A stretch of 64,000 bases of DNA from Salminus brasiliensis. Its lineage: Eukaryota; Chordata; Actinopteri; Characiformes; Bryconidae. The translations under genes and the position numbers were made by a program. Below, piece by piece: positions 1 to 11,991 of this stretch. Numbering within the stretch: the first letter of the stretch is position 1; each line of letters begins with the position of its first letter. The notes below the pieces were generated by a model. That model was not told where the DNA came from. It saw nothing but the letters and a program-made list of their open reading frames with translations, and ran no database searches. Where the stretch lies: the NCBI RefSeq assembly GCF_030463535.1, contig NC_132893.1, positions 31,033,782 to 31,097,781 on the forward strand. The letters run 5' to 3'.

Positions 1-14
1 ATCATTACAGCTTA

Positions 15-107
15 TTCTCTAGAGAGTCCTATTTATTTGGCAATGCATCTACTCCACAAGGACTAGACAAGCTGTGTGTGTGCATTTGCACATCTTACTT
101 GCTCCAG
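15..107 (+). mobile_element. MITE family A, 3' fragment
   Basis: AGAGAGTCCTATTTATTTGG and GACTAGACAAGCTGTGTGTG match the 3' half of the MITE copies at 20.48 and 59.04 kb. The rest is decayed or lies outside the window. Confidence 0.65.
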
Positions 108-1170
108 TGAGTGAGAAATAATAACATTAAAATGTAAGCAGGGGTATTTCAAGTCATGCTGTATGCTGTATGTGTCATGGGTGATCTAGGAAAGTTAAAG
201 AACAATCAGTTGAAAGATTCTTCAAGGAACCAAAAGTGGTTCCCGATCCATAGAACTCCTTTTATCCCCTTGCTTTTAAGAGCGTACAGTGACAGATGTT
301 TAAAAAGGCCCTGATACGCCAGGCACATTCTCTGCAGTACATGCAAGTCCACTTGAGCTGCCTTGCTCTAGAGGAGGCTTATGGCAGGATCTCTGCGTCC
401 TTTGTGTCTTTTCCCCCCTCCGGATCCTCAGAGGGGCCATTTGATTGCCTGGGCCATGGATCCGGCCTCCTGTCCCCCATTGCTCCTTTCAGCTCCCGGG
501 TTAAACATTTATCCCTGAATGGGGGAGAAAGCGGAGAGCTATGGCAAGTGGCTGTCTACTGCTGGCTCTGTGTGCATGACTTGACAAGATGTTTCCCCAC
601 TGGGGTTTACCCAACTTGTAGCGTAATGTTTGAATGTGTGTGTGTGTTTCTTTATTCTGTTGGATACACTTGTGTTTGATCCCTGCTAATGTGACTTTAG
701 TATCTGAAGTACATGAAGAATCCGCTGATCTGTAGAAGACCAAGACATTCGGGGTATTTGCCGGTGAGGTGGTCAGTACCTGCTCCCACTGTTGTGGGTG
801 TTCTAGGTACTTCAGTAAGGTAATTATGGCCTGATAGTCTGTAAAGTGTAGTATTTTGATACTTTAGCGCTGCTTAGCTTAGCTCGCTTTGTATTCGTTT
901 ATGCTATTTTGGCTTTTTTTATAAAAGAAAGAGAGGGCTGGGATGTAACTGGTATAATTAATCTAATAAACAGTCAGTCACGGCACAAAAGCTGAACCGC
1001 TGAGCTTCCACCAAACTGAGCAGCGGTGGGTAATTGTGAGTAATCTTCTCAAGATTCCCGCTTTTGAGACTCTAGTGAAAGGGCACGTGACAAAATAGGG
1101 GGGAAAGGGGGACAAGAGAGGGGTAGGAGAAGCTGGCAGGCAGGGGGAAAGGGAGAGAGAGGACTCGATG
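108..1170. other. no gene seen (left flank)
   Basis: Mixed unique sequence. 205-285 has GAACC/GGTTC motifs like a decayed MITE (TCTTCAAGGAACCAAAAGTG). 880-960 is T-rich. The 127-codon open frame at 296-679 has no domain or exon features. Confidence 0.5.
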
Positions 1171-2005
1171 CAGTTTAGTTCAGTTCAGTTCTATTTGATT
1201 TACCTCAGTTTGGTTTGATTTAATTTCATTTCAGTTCAGTATAGTACAGTAGATTCGTTCGGTTCAGTTAAATTCAATTCAGTTCAGTATAGTACAGTAG
1301 ATTAGTTCGGTTCAGTTCAGTTCAATTCAATTCAGTTCAGTATAGTACAGTAGATTAGTTCGGTTCAGTTCAATTCAATTAATTTTAGTTCAGTTCAGTT
1401 CAGTTCTGCTCTATTTGATTCAACTTGGTTCGATTTAATTTCATTTCAATTCAATTCAGTATAGTGCAGTAGTTTAGTTTGGTTCAGTTCAATTTAGTTC
1501 AGTTCAGTTCAGTTTAGTTCAGTTCTGCTCTATTTGATTTGATTCAGTTCAATTTAGTTCAATTTAAGTGAATTCATTAAAACTGAGTTCGGTTCAGTTT
1601 AGTTAAAGTCAGTACAGTAGTTTAGTTTGTTTCAATTCAATTCAGTTTAGTTCTGTTTAGTTTAGTTCAGTTGTATTTTATTTGATCCTGTTCAATTTTG
1701 CACAATTCAATTCCATTAAATTCATTCAAAGTTATTTCAGTTCAGTTTAGTTCAATTCAATTCAGTACAGTACAGAGGTTTAGTTGGGTTCAGTTTAGTT
1801 TAGTTCAGTTCTGTTCTATTTGATTTGATTCACTTCAATTTAGCAATTCAAGCTCCGCTCAGCTCAGGTAAATTCAATTCAGTTCAATACAATGAACTGA
1901 ATTCTGTGTGATCTTATTTGATTTGATTTGTTTTCATTCAATTTAGTTCAATTGAATTCAATTAAACTCATTTCAGTTCGATTCAATTCAATTCAATTCA
2001 ATTCA
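1171..2005. repeat. degenerate TTCAG/TTCAA pentanucleotide array with higher-order units
   Basis: About 830 bp built from TTCAG, TTCAA and TTTAG. A longer unit containing TATAGTACAGTAGATT recurs about every 50-70 bp between 1235 and 1365 and decays to the right. Confidence 0.9.
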
Positions 2006-2564
2006 TTTTTTTATTTGAACACTGACAACAACCAGGATTCAGAACAAGAAACACTAACAGAAATCCAAACTACACAACTTACATATTTACATATTTTTGG
2101 AAAAATATTACTTCATATGTTTTTTAGAAAATAAAAAAGTTAAAACAGCAAATAATATCAAACTTTAAAAAAAGAAAAGTGAACTTTTGTCCATGAGTTT
2201 TACACTGAACTCTTAATTTCTAACTTTACGCAAAGTTGTTATAATATTACTGAGAAAACGTGAATCCATCTGATTCCCAACTGTTTTCCAGTAAAGTCTG
2301 CAGCTACGGTTTATAGTGGAGGACCAGGTTACGAGCAGGATTGAACCATGGCTCTGGATCACACAGAGGAGAGATCCGGGAAGCGCTGCCGGTGAACTTC
2401 CAGCAGAAAACCCACATTCACACAAGGCCTGACTGATCTGCCGGACAGAAAACACCAGATATGAAAACACGGCGGAGAGCGAGTTCTGAGTCTGCTGAGC
2501 CTTTAAGAGGAGGGCAGGGGCGTGGTCAGTCTGGTAGGGGGCGTGGTTACGGCCGATGATTTAT

Positions 2565-2650
2565 TAGCGGAGGAGAGAGGAGAGGAGAGAGGAGGGGAGG
2601 GAGGGGCGAGGGGAGGGGAGGGGAGGGGAGAGGGGCTGGGAGGGGGGTGA
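2565..2650 (+). repeat. G-rich purine tract with quadruplex potential
   Basis: Repeated GAGGGGAGGGG runs provide many more than four G-tracts on the + strand. Two GGGCGTGG boxes (KLF/Sp-like) lie just upstream at 2518-2547. Confidence 0.75.
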
Positions 2651-3154
2651 TTCTGCATTAAGAGCAAAGGGCAGCTGAATTCTTTTAGTTTCGTTTGTGG
2701 ATTTTTTGTTTTGGAGGTTTTCTCTGATTTAAGAAGCGAATAAGAGAAGCTGCCACAACTGCGGCGTTTTAATAAAAATAAAAAAAACATATTTTAGAAA
2801 TATTTATACATGTTTAATCCCAGCAAGCTCTAACGGAAGTGTGGTTTATTTGGAATAAACATGAAATGAACAAATAACAAACGTGTCTGAACTGTTCAGA
2901 GATCAGTTTTTTTAAGATCACATCCGGGTTAATCTGCTGCTGTTTTTGTGAATGTTAATATTAGATTAATATTTTTATAATATTATATATATATACATAT
3001 ACAGGTTATATACAGGTTATATATATATATATAGGTTAATATTAATATAATAAACACAACACAACGAGAAGGTGGGTCAAGTTAGTACTTAGTACTACTA
3101 ATAACAACAACAACCTAAATAGTAATAAAAGTAACGTAGACAATAACACTACTA

Positions 3155-3160
3155 CTACTG

Positions 3161-3202
<42 letters not shown>
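3155..3202. repeat. (AAT)n microsatellite
   Basis: AATAATAAT run inside an AT-rich stretch (2800-3600) that also has many short TA and CA runs and no genes. Confidence 0.9.
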
Positions 3203-3205
<3 letters not shown>

Positions 3206-3406
3206 TAAATAAAGATGGTAATTAACAGCAACAGTAATGTAATAAATCAGCTGAAGCAACAGCAGCATTATAACGGACACCTATTGCTAACGTTACTAAT
3301 AATTATATCTATTTATATTTATATACACACGCAAATATATACATATTACATATATATTTCAAATATTACTGTATATATATATATACACACACACACACAT
3401 AAATAT

Positions 3407-3407
<1 letters not shown>

Positions 3408-3455
<48 letters not shown>

Positions 3456-3464
3456 CAGATAGAG
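3408..3464. repeat. (GATA)n microsatellite
   Basis: About 14 tetranucleotide units, one with ACAG. Confidence 0.95.
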
Positions 3465-3622
3465 ATATTTATTACTACTATTAATAGTTACTACTATATG
3501 CATGCATATACAATCATATATATATATTTAACTATATTATTAATTATACATGCTCTACTACTATCATTAATAAAAGGGTTAAATCTGTTACAAAAATAGA
3601 AAAAGTGTGTAAAAAGTTTTTT

Positions 3623-3625
<3 letters not shown>

Positions 3626-3674
<49 letters not shown>
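3626..3674. repeat. (GT)n microsatellite
   Basis: Uninterrupted GT run; a second run of the same kind lies at 3738-3794. Confidence 0.95.
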
Positions 3675-3677
<3 letters not shown>

Positions 3678-3737
3678 AAAAGAGAGCTGGTACATTTTGG
3701 TGCTGCTTATAATCAGTGCACGTCACTTGATTCTACT

Positions 3738-3795
<58 letters not shown>

Positions 3796-3922
3796 TAGAG
3801 AGAGATCCCCAGTGTGCGCTTTATGCCGTAAGTGCCGGTCACCGAGCGGAGCGCGTGGACGGTGAGTCAGTGTTAGTTCGCTGCTGCTGGGGCGCGCGAG
3901 CAGGGCGGTGTGTCTTTAAGAC

Positions 3923-3992
3923 GCTGCTGCTGCTGCTGCTGCTGCTGGTGGTGTTGGTGGTGGTGGTGGTGTTGGTGGTGGTGGTGGTGTTG
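3923..3992. repeat. (CTG)n/(GTG)n trinucleotide tract
   Basis: About eight CTG units pass into GTG/TTG units. It creates long open frames in several phases that are not genes. Confidence 0.92.
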
Positions 3993-4570
3993 GCGCGCGC
4001 AACCGGGGGAGACGGCGGAGATTTCAGCACATCTCACGGCACAATGGACATTTATCACACACACACACACACACACACTCTCTCTCACTCACACACACAC
4101 ACACATTTAGACACACACACACTCACACTCAGCATCACAGCTACACCAGCCAGCACTGTTATGGGGGGTTGCTTTGGTTGAAACACAGAGAAACACAAAA
4201 AGCCTCGCGAGAGACGGTGCCGGTGCCATCATCGCACGAGAACCGTCCCATCGGGGCATTTGCCTCAGGAGTTGGGGAGGGGGGGAGGCGGCGTGGTGAA
4301 AGAAGGGGCGGGGGGCGTGTGGGGGTGGGGGGGGGGTGAAGAAAAAGGGGGCAAAAGCAGCAGCCCTACAGCAGAAGCAGTGCCGTGTTCCCCGCGTGCG
4401 AGGCACCGGAGGATGGCGGGAGGAGTGTATGAGTGTACGCATGTGTGTGTGTGTGTGTGTGATGGAGGTGGTGGTGGGAGGGGGATGTAAAGAAAGAGGA
4501 GGAGGAGGAGGAGGAGGAGGGGGGGTGTCTATACGGCGGCGCGTGCACACGGACGCACACGGACGCGGGG

Positions 4571-4615
<45 letters not shown>
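4571..4615. repeat. (CAG)n trinucleotide tract
   Basis: About 14 AGC units with one GTA interruption, in the CpG-rich block upstream of mir-219-2. GGA (4497-4520) and GAA/GAT (4756-4825) runs lie on each side. Confidence 0.93.
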
Positions 4616-4619
<4 letters not shown>

Positions 4620-5021
4620 CGCGCGCGGCACTGCAAACGGTCCCGCGCTCCGTACAAGAACAAGAAGGACGAGCAGCACTGAGAGACACACACTCTCTCA
4701 CACACGCACTGCGCGCGCGAGACAGGGAGACGAGCTGGACAATACAAAAGGAGCACGAAGAAGAAAAGAAGAAGAAGAAGAAGAAGACGAAAAGGATGAA
4801 GATGATGAAGATGATGATGAGGAAGAGGGGGAGGAAGACCCCTCTCTATTTCTCTCGCCTCTTCCTCTCCTCTACCTTATTCTGCCACCGGGCTCGCACT
4901 GGAAGTGCCCAGCAAGCTGCTGCGCGCGCTTACAGGTGCAGAAATGGCGAAGCGTCACGAGCAGAAATGCCCCTCTGCACTTTAGCGAGAGAGAGAGAGA
5001 GAGAGAAGCGAACGAGCTCTT

Positions 5022-5055
5022 TTACACACACACACACACACACGCAGGCGCGCGC

Positions 5056-5090
<35 letters not shown>
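5022..5090. repeat. (CA)n microsatellite, interrupted
   Basis: Two CA runs around a GCAGGCGCGCGCT spacer; a GA run lies at 4987-5007. Confidence 0.92.
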
Positions 5091-5091
<1 letters not shown>

Positions 5092-5690
5092 GGCCAGGTT
5101 TGATTTGTTGCAAAGTATATTTTAATGCTGGAAAACAGAAACAATAAGAACAGGTAGAGTGTAAAACACTGTGTTTATGGTTATGGCTACTTTGTGCTCG
5201 TGCTCGTTATTGTTTTTTCGTTTTTTTTCGTTTTTTTTTTTCGTTAATGCTGGTTTTAATCATCTATGCTGTACAAAGTGCTGCTTCTTAGTGGACCAGT
5301 CTATTCAACTTCTGGACTACGGGTCTGGTGGATCTCCACTTTTGCCTTTTTCATTTTTGAGGAGTTTTTTGAAACGTTTTTTTTTTGTTGTTGCGTTTTT
5401 ACGTTATTTTTAAAAAAAAACCCTTCAAACGAAAAATAAGACTGAAGAGGAGGAGGAAAATGATAAGACGGACATTGGACTCTTATTTGAGGCATGAATG
5501 TGTAAAGTGAAATTGTTTCCAGCTTTACAGAAACAAAGAAACGAGAAAAAACGAAAACTAAAAACGAAACCGAGACAAAAACGTCAGATAATAAAACTAA
5601 AAGCGTAAGTATTCCTGGATTTTATTTTATTCATGCAATGGACAGAGGAACTTTCTCTCTCTCTCTTTGAGTGTGTGTGTGAGTGAGTGT

Positions 5691-5722
<32 letters not shown>

Positions 5723-5765
5723 ATTCAATATAAACTGTGCTTTTTTGTAGGAAATGTCGTTTTCA

Positions 5766-5858
5766 AGAGTCCCAGAGGCTGATTGTCCAAACGCAATTCT
5801 TGTAAAATGTAAATCCAACCCAAGAATTGTGCCTGGACATCTGTTGCTGGAGATTCAA
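5766..5858 (+). ncRNA. mir219-2: mir-219-2 microRNA precursor hairpin
   Basis: The 5p arm at 5780-5800 begins TGATTGTCCAAACG and agrees over all 21 bases with miR-219-5p as I know it. The 3p arm at 5823-5844 begins AGAATTGTGCCTGG, the miR-219-2-3p type that separates this paralogue from mir-219-1. CAATTCT at the loop end of 5p pairs with AGAATTG of 3p, and TGTCC pairs with GGACA, with a loop of about 22 bases. Outer boundaries are approximate. miR-219 is known to promote oligodendrocyte differentiation by repressing progenitor factors. The hairpin lies about 6 kb beyond the URM1 stop codon on the opposite strand, as for human MIR219A2. Because it is nearly palindromic, the other strand could also fold; human MIR219B is such an antisense hairpin. 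Confidence 0.96.
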
Positions 5859-7210
5859 CCCCATCTTCGCTCTGAGGGGGGAAACAGGCCTTTCCTTCAT
5901 CCGTACACACCTATAAACTGTACTAATGCTCTAAATGTCTTTCTGAAGGTAAGATGTACGAGGTGTGATTTCACCTGGATTCAGCAGGTTTCACTCTGTC
6001 TGTTATTGTGTTAAACATCGAGCTACTTTTTAAAAACGAGCTAATTTTACAAATAAAACTCAAACACTGTTAAACAATTACGTTTCATGCATTTCCATTT
6101 CTGCTGATTCCTGAAAGGGGTTCTTTTATAATGGTGCAGCGCCAGTTTAACCAGTAAGAAGGAAATCAAACAGTTTCAGTATTTCTTTCTTTACTTTTAT
6201 TTTCTATCCGTTTCTTTTTATTATTATTTATTTATTATTATTATTTTCTTATTTTATTTCCCCTCCAGGCATCTTTAAATCAGCTCGGAAACCTTGATTT
6301 GCCTTTCCTCCACAACTGTTTGTTTATTGGACACTTTTACACACCCTAAAATCTAATATTTAATGACTTTAATTGGAATAAAATGACTTTTAAGCTACTA
6401 AAGCAGGACAGGAGCAGATCTGTGCTTTACATATATGCACGTGTGTGACTCCAAGTGTGTATTTAGCACTTTTTGGGGACATAATCTGACAGATGTGAAG
6501 TTTCTGGGGTGATAGAAAGCGTGGACATGGTGGAGACATATTTTGGATTTAATTTAAAAAAAATGCAGATTTAAAAATAAAAATTAAAAGTTTATTAATT
6601 GAATTTTTAACGTAGAGTGTCATTGTGAGATACCCCACAATGGCTGGAATACAAACCTATGGTGTGTGTGTGTGTATGTGAAATGGCAGCTTAAGGGCTC
6701 TCCTGTAACTTGCAGTGGACCCAAACACACACACGTATACATACACTTACACACACACACTTACACACACACACACACACACTCACACACACACCAGGCT
6801 AATGTGTTTGGTTTCATACCCCACCTCAGACAGAGGCTCGATCGCACCGATAACTATACTCAGAGCTACAGATCGAATCGATAAATTGCTAATTGCCCTA
6901 CAAATGAGTTTTTGCTGACGTATTGACTCGCTTGAGGGGCATTTGGGGGGTACAAGGGGCAATAGAAGGGGGGAAGGCTTTTAGTGACGCACACACTGGG
7001 CACCACGTGCACTGCTGCAGTTATAGTCAGCAGAGCTGATCCTTTTATCCTTTGATGTGTTTTAGTATTTTGTGGATTTATGTATTTTAATACTCACATC
7101 ATTACTTTACAGTTTACCCTCATAGCAGCCCCTGCTTTAAGTGCCCAGTCATTTATAGGCCTTTCTAAAGATCACAGTCCAACTTAGCAGCAGGAGTGTG
7201 TTAGCTAACA

Positions 7211-7241
<31 letters not shown>

Positions 7242-7572
7242 GCGCGCGCACGTGGTCCACATGAGGGCTTGATTTAGGCCCAGAAGATGGTTCTGGTAGT
7301 GGTGTGTTGAGACCAGACTCACTGTCAGTCCAAAGAAAAGTAGAAAAATAATTTTTAAAACCATAGATAATTTAGATGCACAACCAGAGATCGCTGGAGT
7401 CTCACAAACCCACTCAGGGCTAGCAAGCTCGTGCTTACACTGTTTCTTATAAGAAGGTTAATATAATAATATAATCATAATTTAGATCAAGATTTAATTT
7501 GTGGTGGAGAATAAGACTATAGGTGCACTTTATTAATGAGAAAAACTCATAGAATCCAACATTATACATAAA

Positions 7573-7575
<3 letters not shown>

Positions 7576-7627
<52 letters not shown>
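7576..7627. repeat. (TA)n microsatellite
   Basis: About 25 TA units. The surrounding 6000-8650 stretch is AT-rich, with CA runs (6722-6795, 7216-7242) and an AAT run (8093-8128) and no gene. Confidence 0.95.
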
Positions 7628-7628
<1 letters not shown>

Positions 7629-8093
7629 CCTAGATTTGTAGAGATCATATAAAAAATACCATAATTAACAATAATTCTAAAATATTTAATCATATTTTCA
7701 GCTTTTACAGTATTCCCAGTATTCCATTGCCTTACACCAGTCTGTAATACTTAAACAACGTCCTGGAATTAACTAATCTAAAATGATAATTTGCTATAAG
7801 ATTAAATATATATATATTTTTATTTTATTTATATTACTATTGTTATGTTGTTTTGTGGCTTAACTAAACACTAAACGAAACCAGGCTGCTTTAATATTGA
7901 AGTTTATTTTTAGTAAATCTTATTAGAAATTCAACAAACTCAAATTTAAATTTTAAAATGTAAATTATTTTTACAGAGTGAATTTCTTATGAAAATAAAT
8001 AAATCGTTAAAAGTCTAAATATGCATCATATAAAAAGGATGAGATATTCAAACGTTTAATACAGTAAAATTGTATTATTATTGTTATGATACA

Positions 8094-8129
<36 letters not shown>

Positions 8130-8682
8130 GAGAAAACCTTGTAACAACCTAATTACTTATATTAAATATTTTTAATAGTTTTAGTTTTAGTAGTTTTATG
8201 ATGTTTTTAATCTTATTCTTTAGACGATTTTCGTTCTAATAGTTTGCAGACATACACTTTATAAGTGTTTTTAACCCAGAACTAGTTTTTATCCCCTAAT
8301 GAAGGTTTTCTTGTACTGGAAGAAGCTGAAGATCCGATTAACCTGCGGCTCTTTCATTTAGCTACCAGTCTAGAGGCTCCTCAGTCTAACGGTCCAGTCT
8401 GCAGATGCAGGACCCCTGTTCCCCTCTCCCTGCTCTTCCAGGCATTTCACTCCCAGGTTATTCCTGATGTGGTGAAAAACGGGAGCATCGTTTTGCAATA
8501 GACAAAAGTCAGCTCAAAGTGAGACAATGAGAAATTACGGAGAGAAGAAGAAGGTTGCACAGAGAAGTAGGTTGGGAAGCACTGAGGGCTAATTATAGTT
8601 TAGCCTTTGCACTGGGAAAACATATGTCCTATATAGAGCACATCTCCTCCTCGGATAAGGAAAGCCTATGTCATTTCTGCAC

Positions 8683-8823
8683 TGTGCCATAGGTGTGCTC
8701 CACATTGGGGCAAACGGACGTATTTAGTTCAGTTTTAATGAAGACCAGTGCACAAGCCTCAGTCTCTGTTTTTGTGAGCAGCCAGAGAGCTGTATAGTAA
8801 CACCCACCGTGCTGGAGAACAGC
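8683..8823. repeat. segment duplicated at 9455-9567
   Basis: TCTCTGTTTTTGTGAGCAGC and CAGAGAGCTGTATAGTAA, with flanks, occur in both places; the copies differ by scattered changes and one gap. Confidence 0.75.
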
Positions 8824-9179
8824 GTCCATACGATCTGCACTGCGTCACCATTCAGACATATGTCTCAAATGTGTTACTATTACCTAACCTAATTGATCCA
8901 TATTTGTTGCTACAGTTAAAAAATGCACAATTAGCTCATTCTTGTTCTGTTGATTTTACATAGAAGGACAGTTTATGGTAATACATGGCCTAAGCAGCCA
9001 GCTAGGGGCCCCCAGAGGCCTTTAGCATGTGTTTAAAAAATGTGTCCAGTGTTATTGGGCTCAGAGATAGTCTTATATCTCCTGATCAGGAATAATAAGT
9101 CATTATTTCTGCATGTGCATGCAAAAGAACATGACTGGGGTAGGTGCGACTCCCGTTCAGGGCCCTCAGTTAGCAAACT

Positions 9180-9970
9180 CCATAGCAGAGTGTATAGAAC
9201 GTAGGCTATAGACTAAAATGCTGTCAACACCATAAGCGTAGGCCATCAATGAAAATGTTCTATGTGCCATAAATGTGAAATAATATTCTAAAATACTATA
9301 AATACAGCTTACTGGCTAAAATGCAACAATGTCATAAATGTAGGGTATTGACGGTAATCCTATAGATGCAGCACACAGGCAAAATGCTATTAATTTCATA
9401 TACAAATGATATAGGCTATAATACTATAAATGCAAGCAGTAGTGTAAATTTCTTTACTGTGCTATCGGTGTGTTGTAAATTGGGGTAAGTGGACGCATAC
9501 ACAAGCCTGTCTCTGTTTTTGTGAGCAGCCAGAGAGCTGTATAGTAATACCCACCGTACTGGAGAACATAAATGTATATGATAAATATACATGCCACAAA
9601 CATGGCCTAATATACATGAATACTATAAATGTAGCCCACAGACTAAATGCTATAGAGGTCATAAATGCTGCCTACTCTAAAATGCAATGAATGTAGCATA
9701 TTGACTGTAATAACATATATGCATATTTGCAGCCATAAATGTAGTAGACAGACTATAATACTCTATCTGCACCCTATAGGCTAAAATGCCATACATGAGC
9801 ATCCAGTCTATTATACTCTAAATGCACCCTATAGGTTGTAATACTATAAATGGAATTAAATGTTACATATAGATTATTTTAGATAAATGCCACACAGGTT
9901 CTAACACTATAAATACGGCCTACAGACTAAAAATGCTGTCATAAAAGAAGCCTACAGACTGAAATAGCTG
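9180..9970. repeat. degenerate tandem array of about 30-40 bp units
   Basis: Variants of ACTATAAATG(T/C)AGCC followed by TACAGACTAAAATGC recur roughly 15-20 times. The duplicate of the 8683 segment sits inside the array. Confidence 0.7.
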
Positions 9971-11452
9971 GGTATGAACAGCAGGCGTTTTGCAAGGTGT
10001 CAGTGTGTTTTCGCTCACGTGTCTGATGTTACCACCAGGCCCATACGCAGAAAACCCCCACAGGGAGCAAGGATCTTGCAGGATAAGGTTTACCCATATT
10101 ACGGACCACAGAAGGTGTTCTCTCGCAGGTTGTCTTGAATAACCCAGTTACAGCGGAGAGCATGAGAGATACAGTGAGTATGTGAGGTACCTCACCATAG
10201 TTAGGAGAAATACCAGAGGCCGAGAGTAAAATTTAAGAAGCCTTAAATACTGGCTGCAGTATAGAGGCCTGTAACTGATGATGATGAAGAGGCACAGATA
10301 AACTCAGACTACTGGTGTTTTAATACAGATTTTACAGATGGGCGGTGGAGTTTGCTGTAGCTGAATTATGGATAAACTACTCTTATAAATATTCGGAGGT
10401 TCCTCCTCACTGACACAGCTAATAGCAGTGGTGAGCATGGACTTCACAAGGCTTTCCCTACGCTCTCTAAACAGCCAACAGGAGGTGAGTTTAAGTATCC
10501 GAAACTATCCGAAAGAAGTCTCCTGTCCTGAAATAACCTCCTAACGTTTTTATAACTTTACCAGAAAGGCAGCTTAATCCTACTTTTGAAAGCTTGCTAG
10601 GAAGTGCCTTGAATAATTGGCCACACATTTTAACTCTTGACCTCCGGACAGGTCACAGAGCGAGAGAACAATGTTTAACCCACCCCCCCTCCTCCCATAC
10701 ACATACACACTCTCTCTCCTGCTCACACACACACACCCACACAACTCAAATACTGACATTGTGTTTCTTCTTCTTCTCCCTCAAAGCTCATTAGCATTTG
10801 TATTATTGTTAGGCTGCTATTCTCCTCCACTTTGCCGTTGCGGGCAGGTTTGTGGGCTGCAGGCCTGGGCCGACCCCCCCGTTGCCATTCTGCTCAGCTA
10901 CCCTAATGAATATTCGAGGGTGGTAAACCCCAGGACAAGGAAATGGGCTTCATAGTACGAGCACATCAATCTCTGCCAAAAAAAGAGACCTTACACTGAT
11001 CTCCGAAAGGGCGCTATTGGTTCTGTAGGACGCCTGGATGAAAACCAGGCATGCCAAACAAATCATAAGAAAGCCATTTAGACACACGGTGGTGAAAATA
11101 TAAGACCAGGCCTATTGGATGACTGAGTTCCTGTTCATAATCCAAAGGATCGGTGCGAAAGGTACGGCTGTGGTGCAGCCCACAGCTGAAAAACACTGAC
11201 CCAGCTTCTTTTTCTGAGAAAGGAGATAAGAAGACTCGACAATCGCTGGCAGAGATCGAAGCTACAAGACAGTGAGGTGAATTGCGTTTGATTTAAGCTT
11301 CACCATTTGACTCTACTATGAACCTTTTATCATGAAAGGTACAATAGTTTTTTTTTTTGGTTTAAAAAAAAGGAAAGAAAAAAAATACCCTGAAAAATAT
11401 ATGGATACTGTATCAGCAAATCACAACTACATACACACATAAAAAAAAAGAA

Positions 11453-11458
11453 TTTATT
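11453..11458 (-). other. urm1: candidate URM1 polyadenylation signal (AATAAA)
   Basis: TTTATT on the + strand reads AATAAA on the - strand, about 465 bases past the URM1 stop, which is a normal 3' UTR length. It lies in an A/T-rich stretch, so chance occurrence cannot be excluded. Confidence 0.4.
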
Positions 11459-11922
11459 CATTTTAAAAAACAAAAACAAAACAAAACCAAAGGCAAAACG
11501 GCAACGCCCTGCACATACACACAAGCGGGGTGTCCCAGCGTAAACTAATAAAAATGATAATTCGGGCATTTAAGATGAGCGTGATTGGCGGTCGACGTCT
11601 CTGGAGAATCCATCTGGACGCTGGCTAGACAGAATGACCTCTGAACGCGCCCAGTCTGACCCCATCCATCTAAAGCAGGGCAGGGCAGGGCAGGGCAGGT
11701 ACTACAGGAGCGAGCGAGTGGACAAGGCAATGCTCGTGTCCGAGGTTGCTCTCCAGCAAGAGCTCATCCCATTGGGTTACAAATCAAAACAAGTCAAGAG
11801 AAGCTCGGTGGATTGGTGGAGAGGCCGCTCCCGGATGGAGGATGGGTGGCGTGAAGCTTTGACGGTGCAGCTGTGTGTGTATGTATGTATACGTATGTGG
11901 ATGTAGCATCCTTTAGAGCCAG

Positions 11923-11991
11923 TTAACCTCCATGAAGGGTTGAGATGAACACCACGTTGTCCTGGTCCTGAAGCTGGTACTCCAATTCACC
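11923..11991 (-). CDS. urm1: URM1 coding exon 5 with the Gly-Gly C-terminus and stop
   Basis: Twenty-two codons encode [20 protein letters not shown] followed by GG and TAA. The terminal Gly-Gly is the functional end that is adenylated and thiocarboxylated. The acceptor is CTTTTTCAG. Confidence 0.97.
   Translation of the reverse strand, partial: GELEYQLQDQDNVVFISTLHGG

Larger units (their letters stand above)
3800..5130 (+). promoter_or_regulatory. candidate promoter / first exon region of the mir-219-2 primary transcript
   Basis: A CpG-containing, GC-rich and very low-complexity block (CTG, GTG, GGA, CAG, GAA and GAT runs, CA tracts) begins about 2 kb upstream of the mir-219-2 hairpin. It is GC-rich in an otherwise AT-rich surrounding. 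A strong splice-donor-like GTAAGT follows at 5605 and another (AAG/GTAAGA) at about 5949, so a spliced + strand transcript through the hairpin is plausible. No start site is visible directly. The assignment rests on position and base composition only. Confidence 0.35.
5900..11450. other. intergenic between mir-219-2 and URM1; no protein gene seen
   Basis: AT-rich sequence with TA, CA and AAT microsatellites, the tandem array at 9.2-10 kb and some unique stretches (8300-8650, 10760-11300). No exon-like frame with matching splice sites was found. Confidence 0.5.

Noticed and set aside
3630..4701. Long open frames of Cys/Val, His/Thr, Leu and Ser runs
   Set aside because: All are CA/GT, CTG/GTG, CAG and GGA repeats read in several phases.
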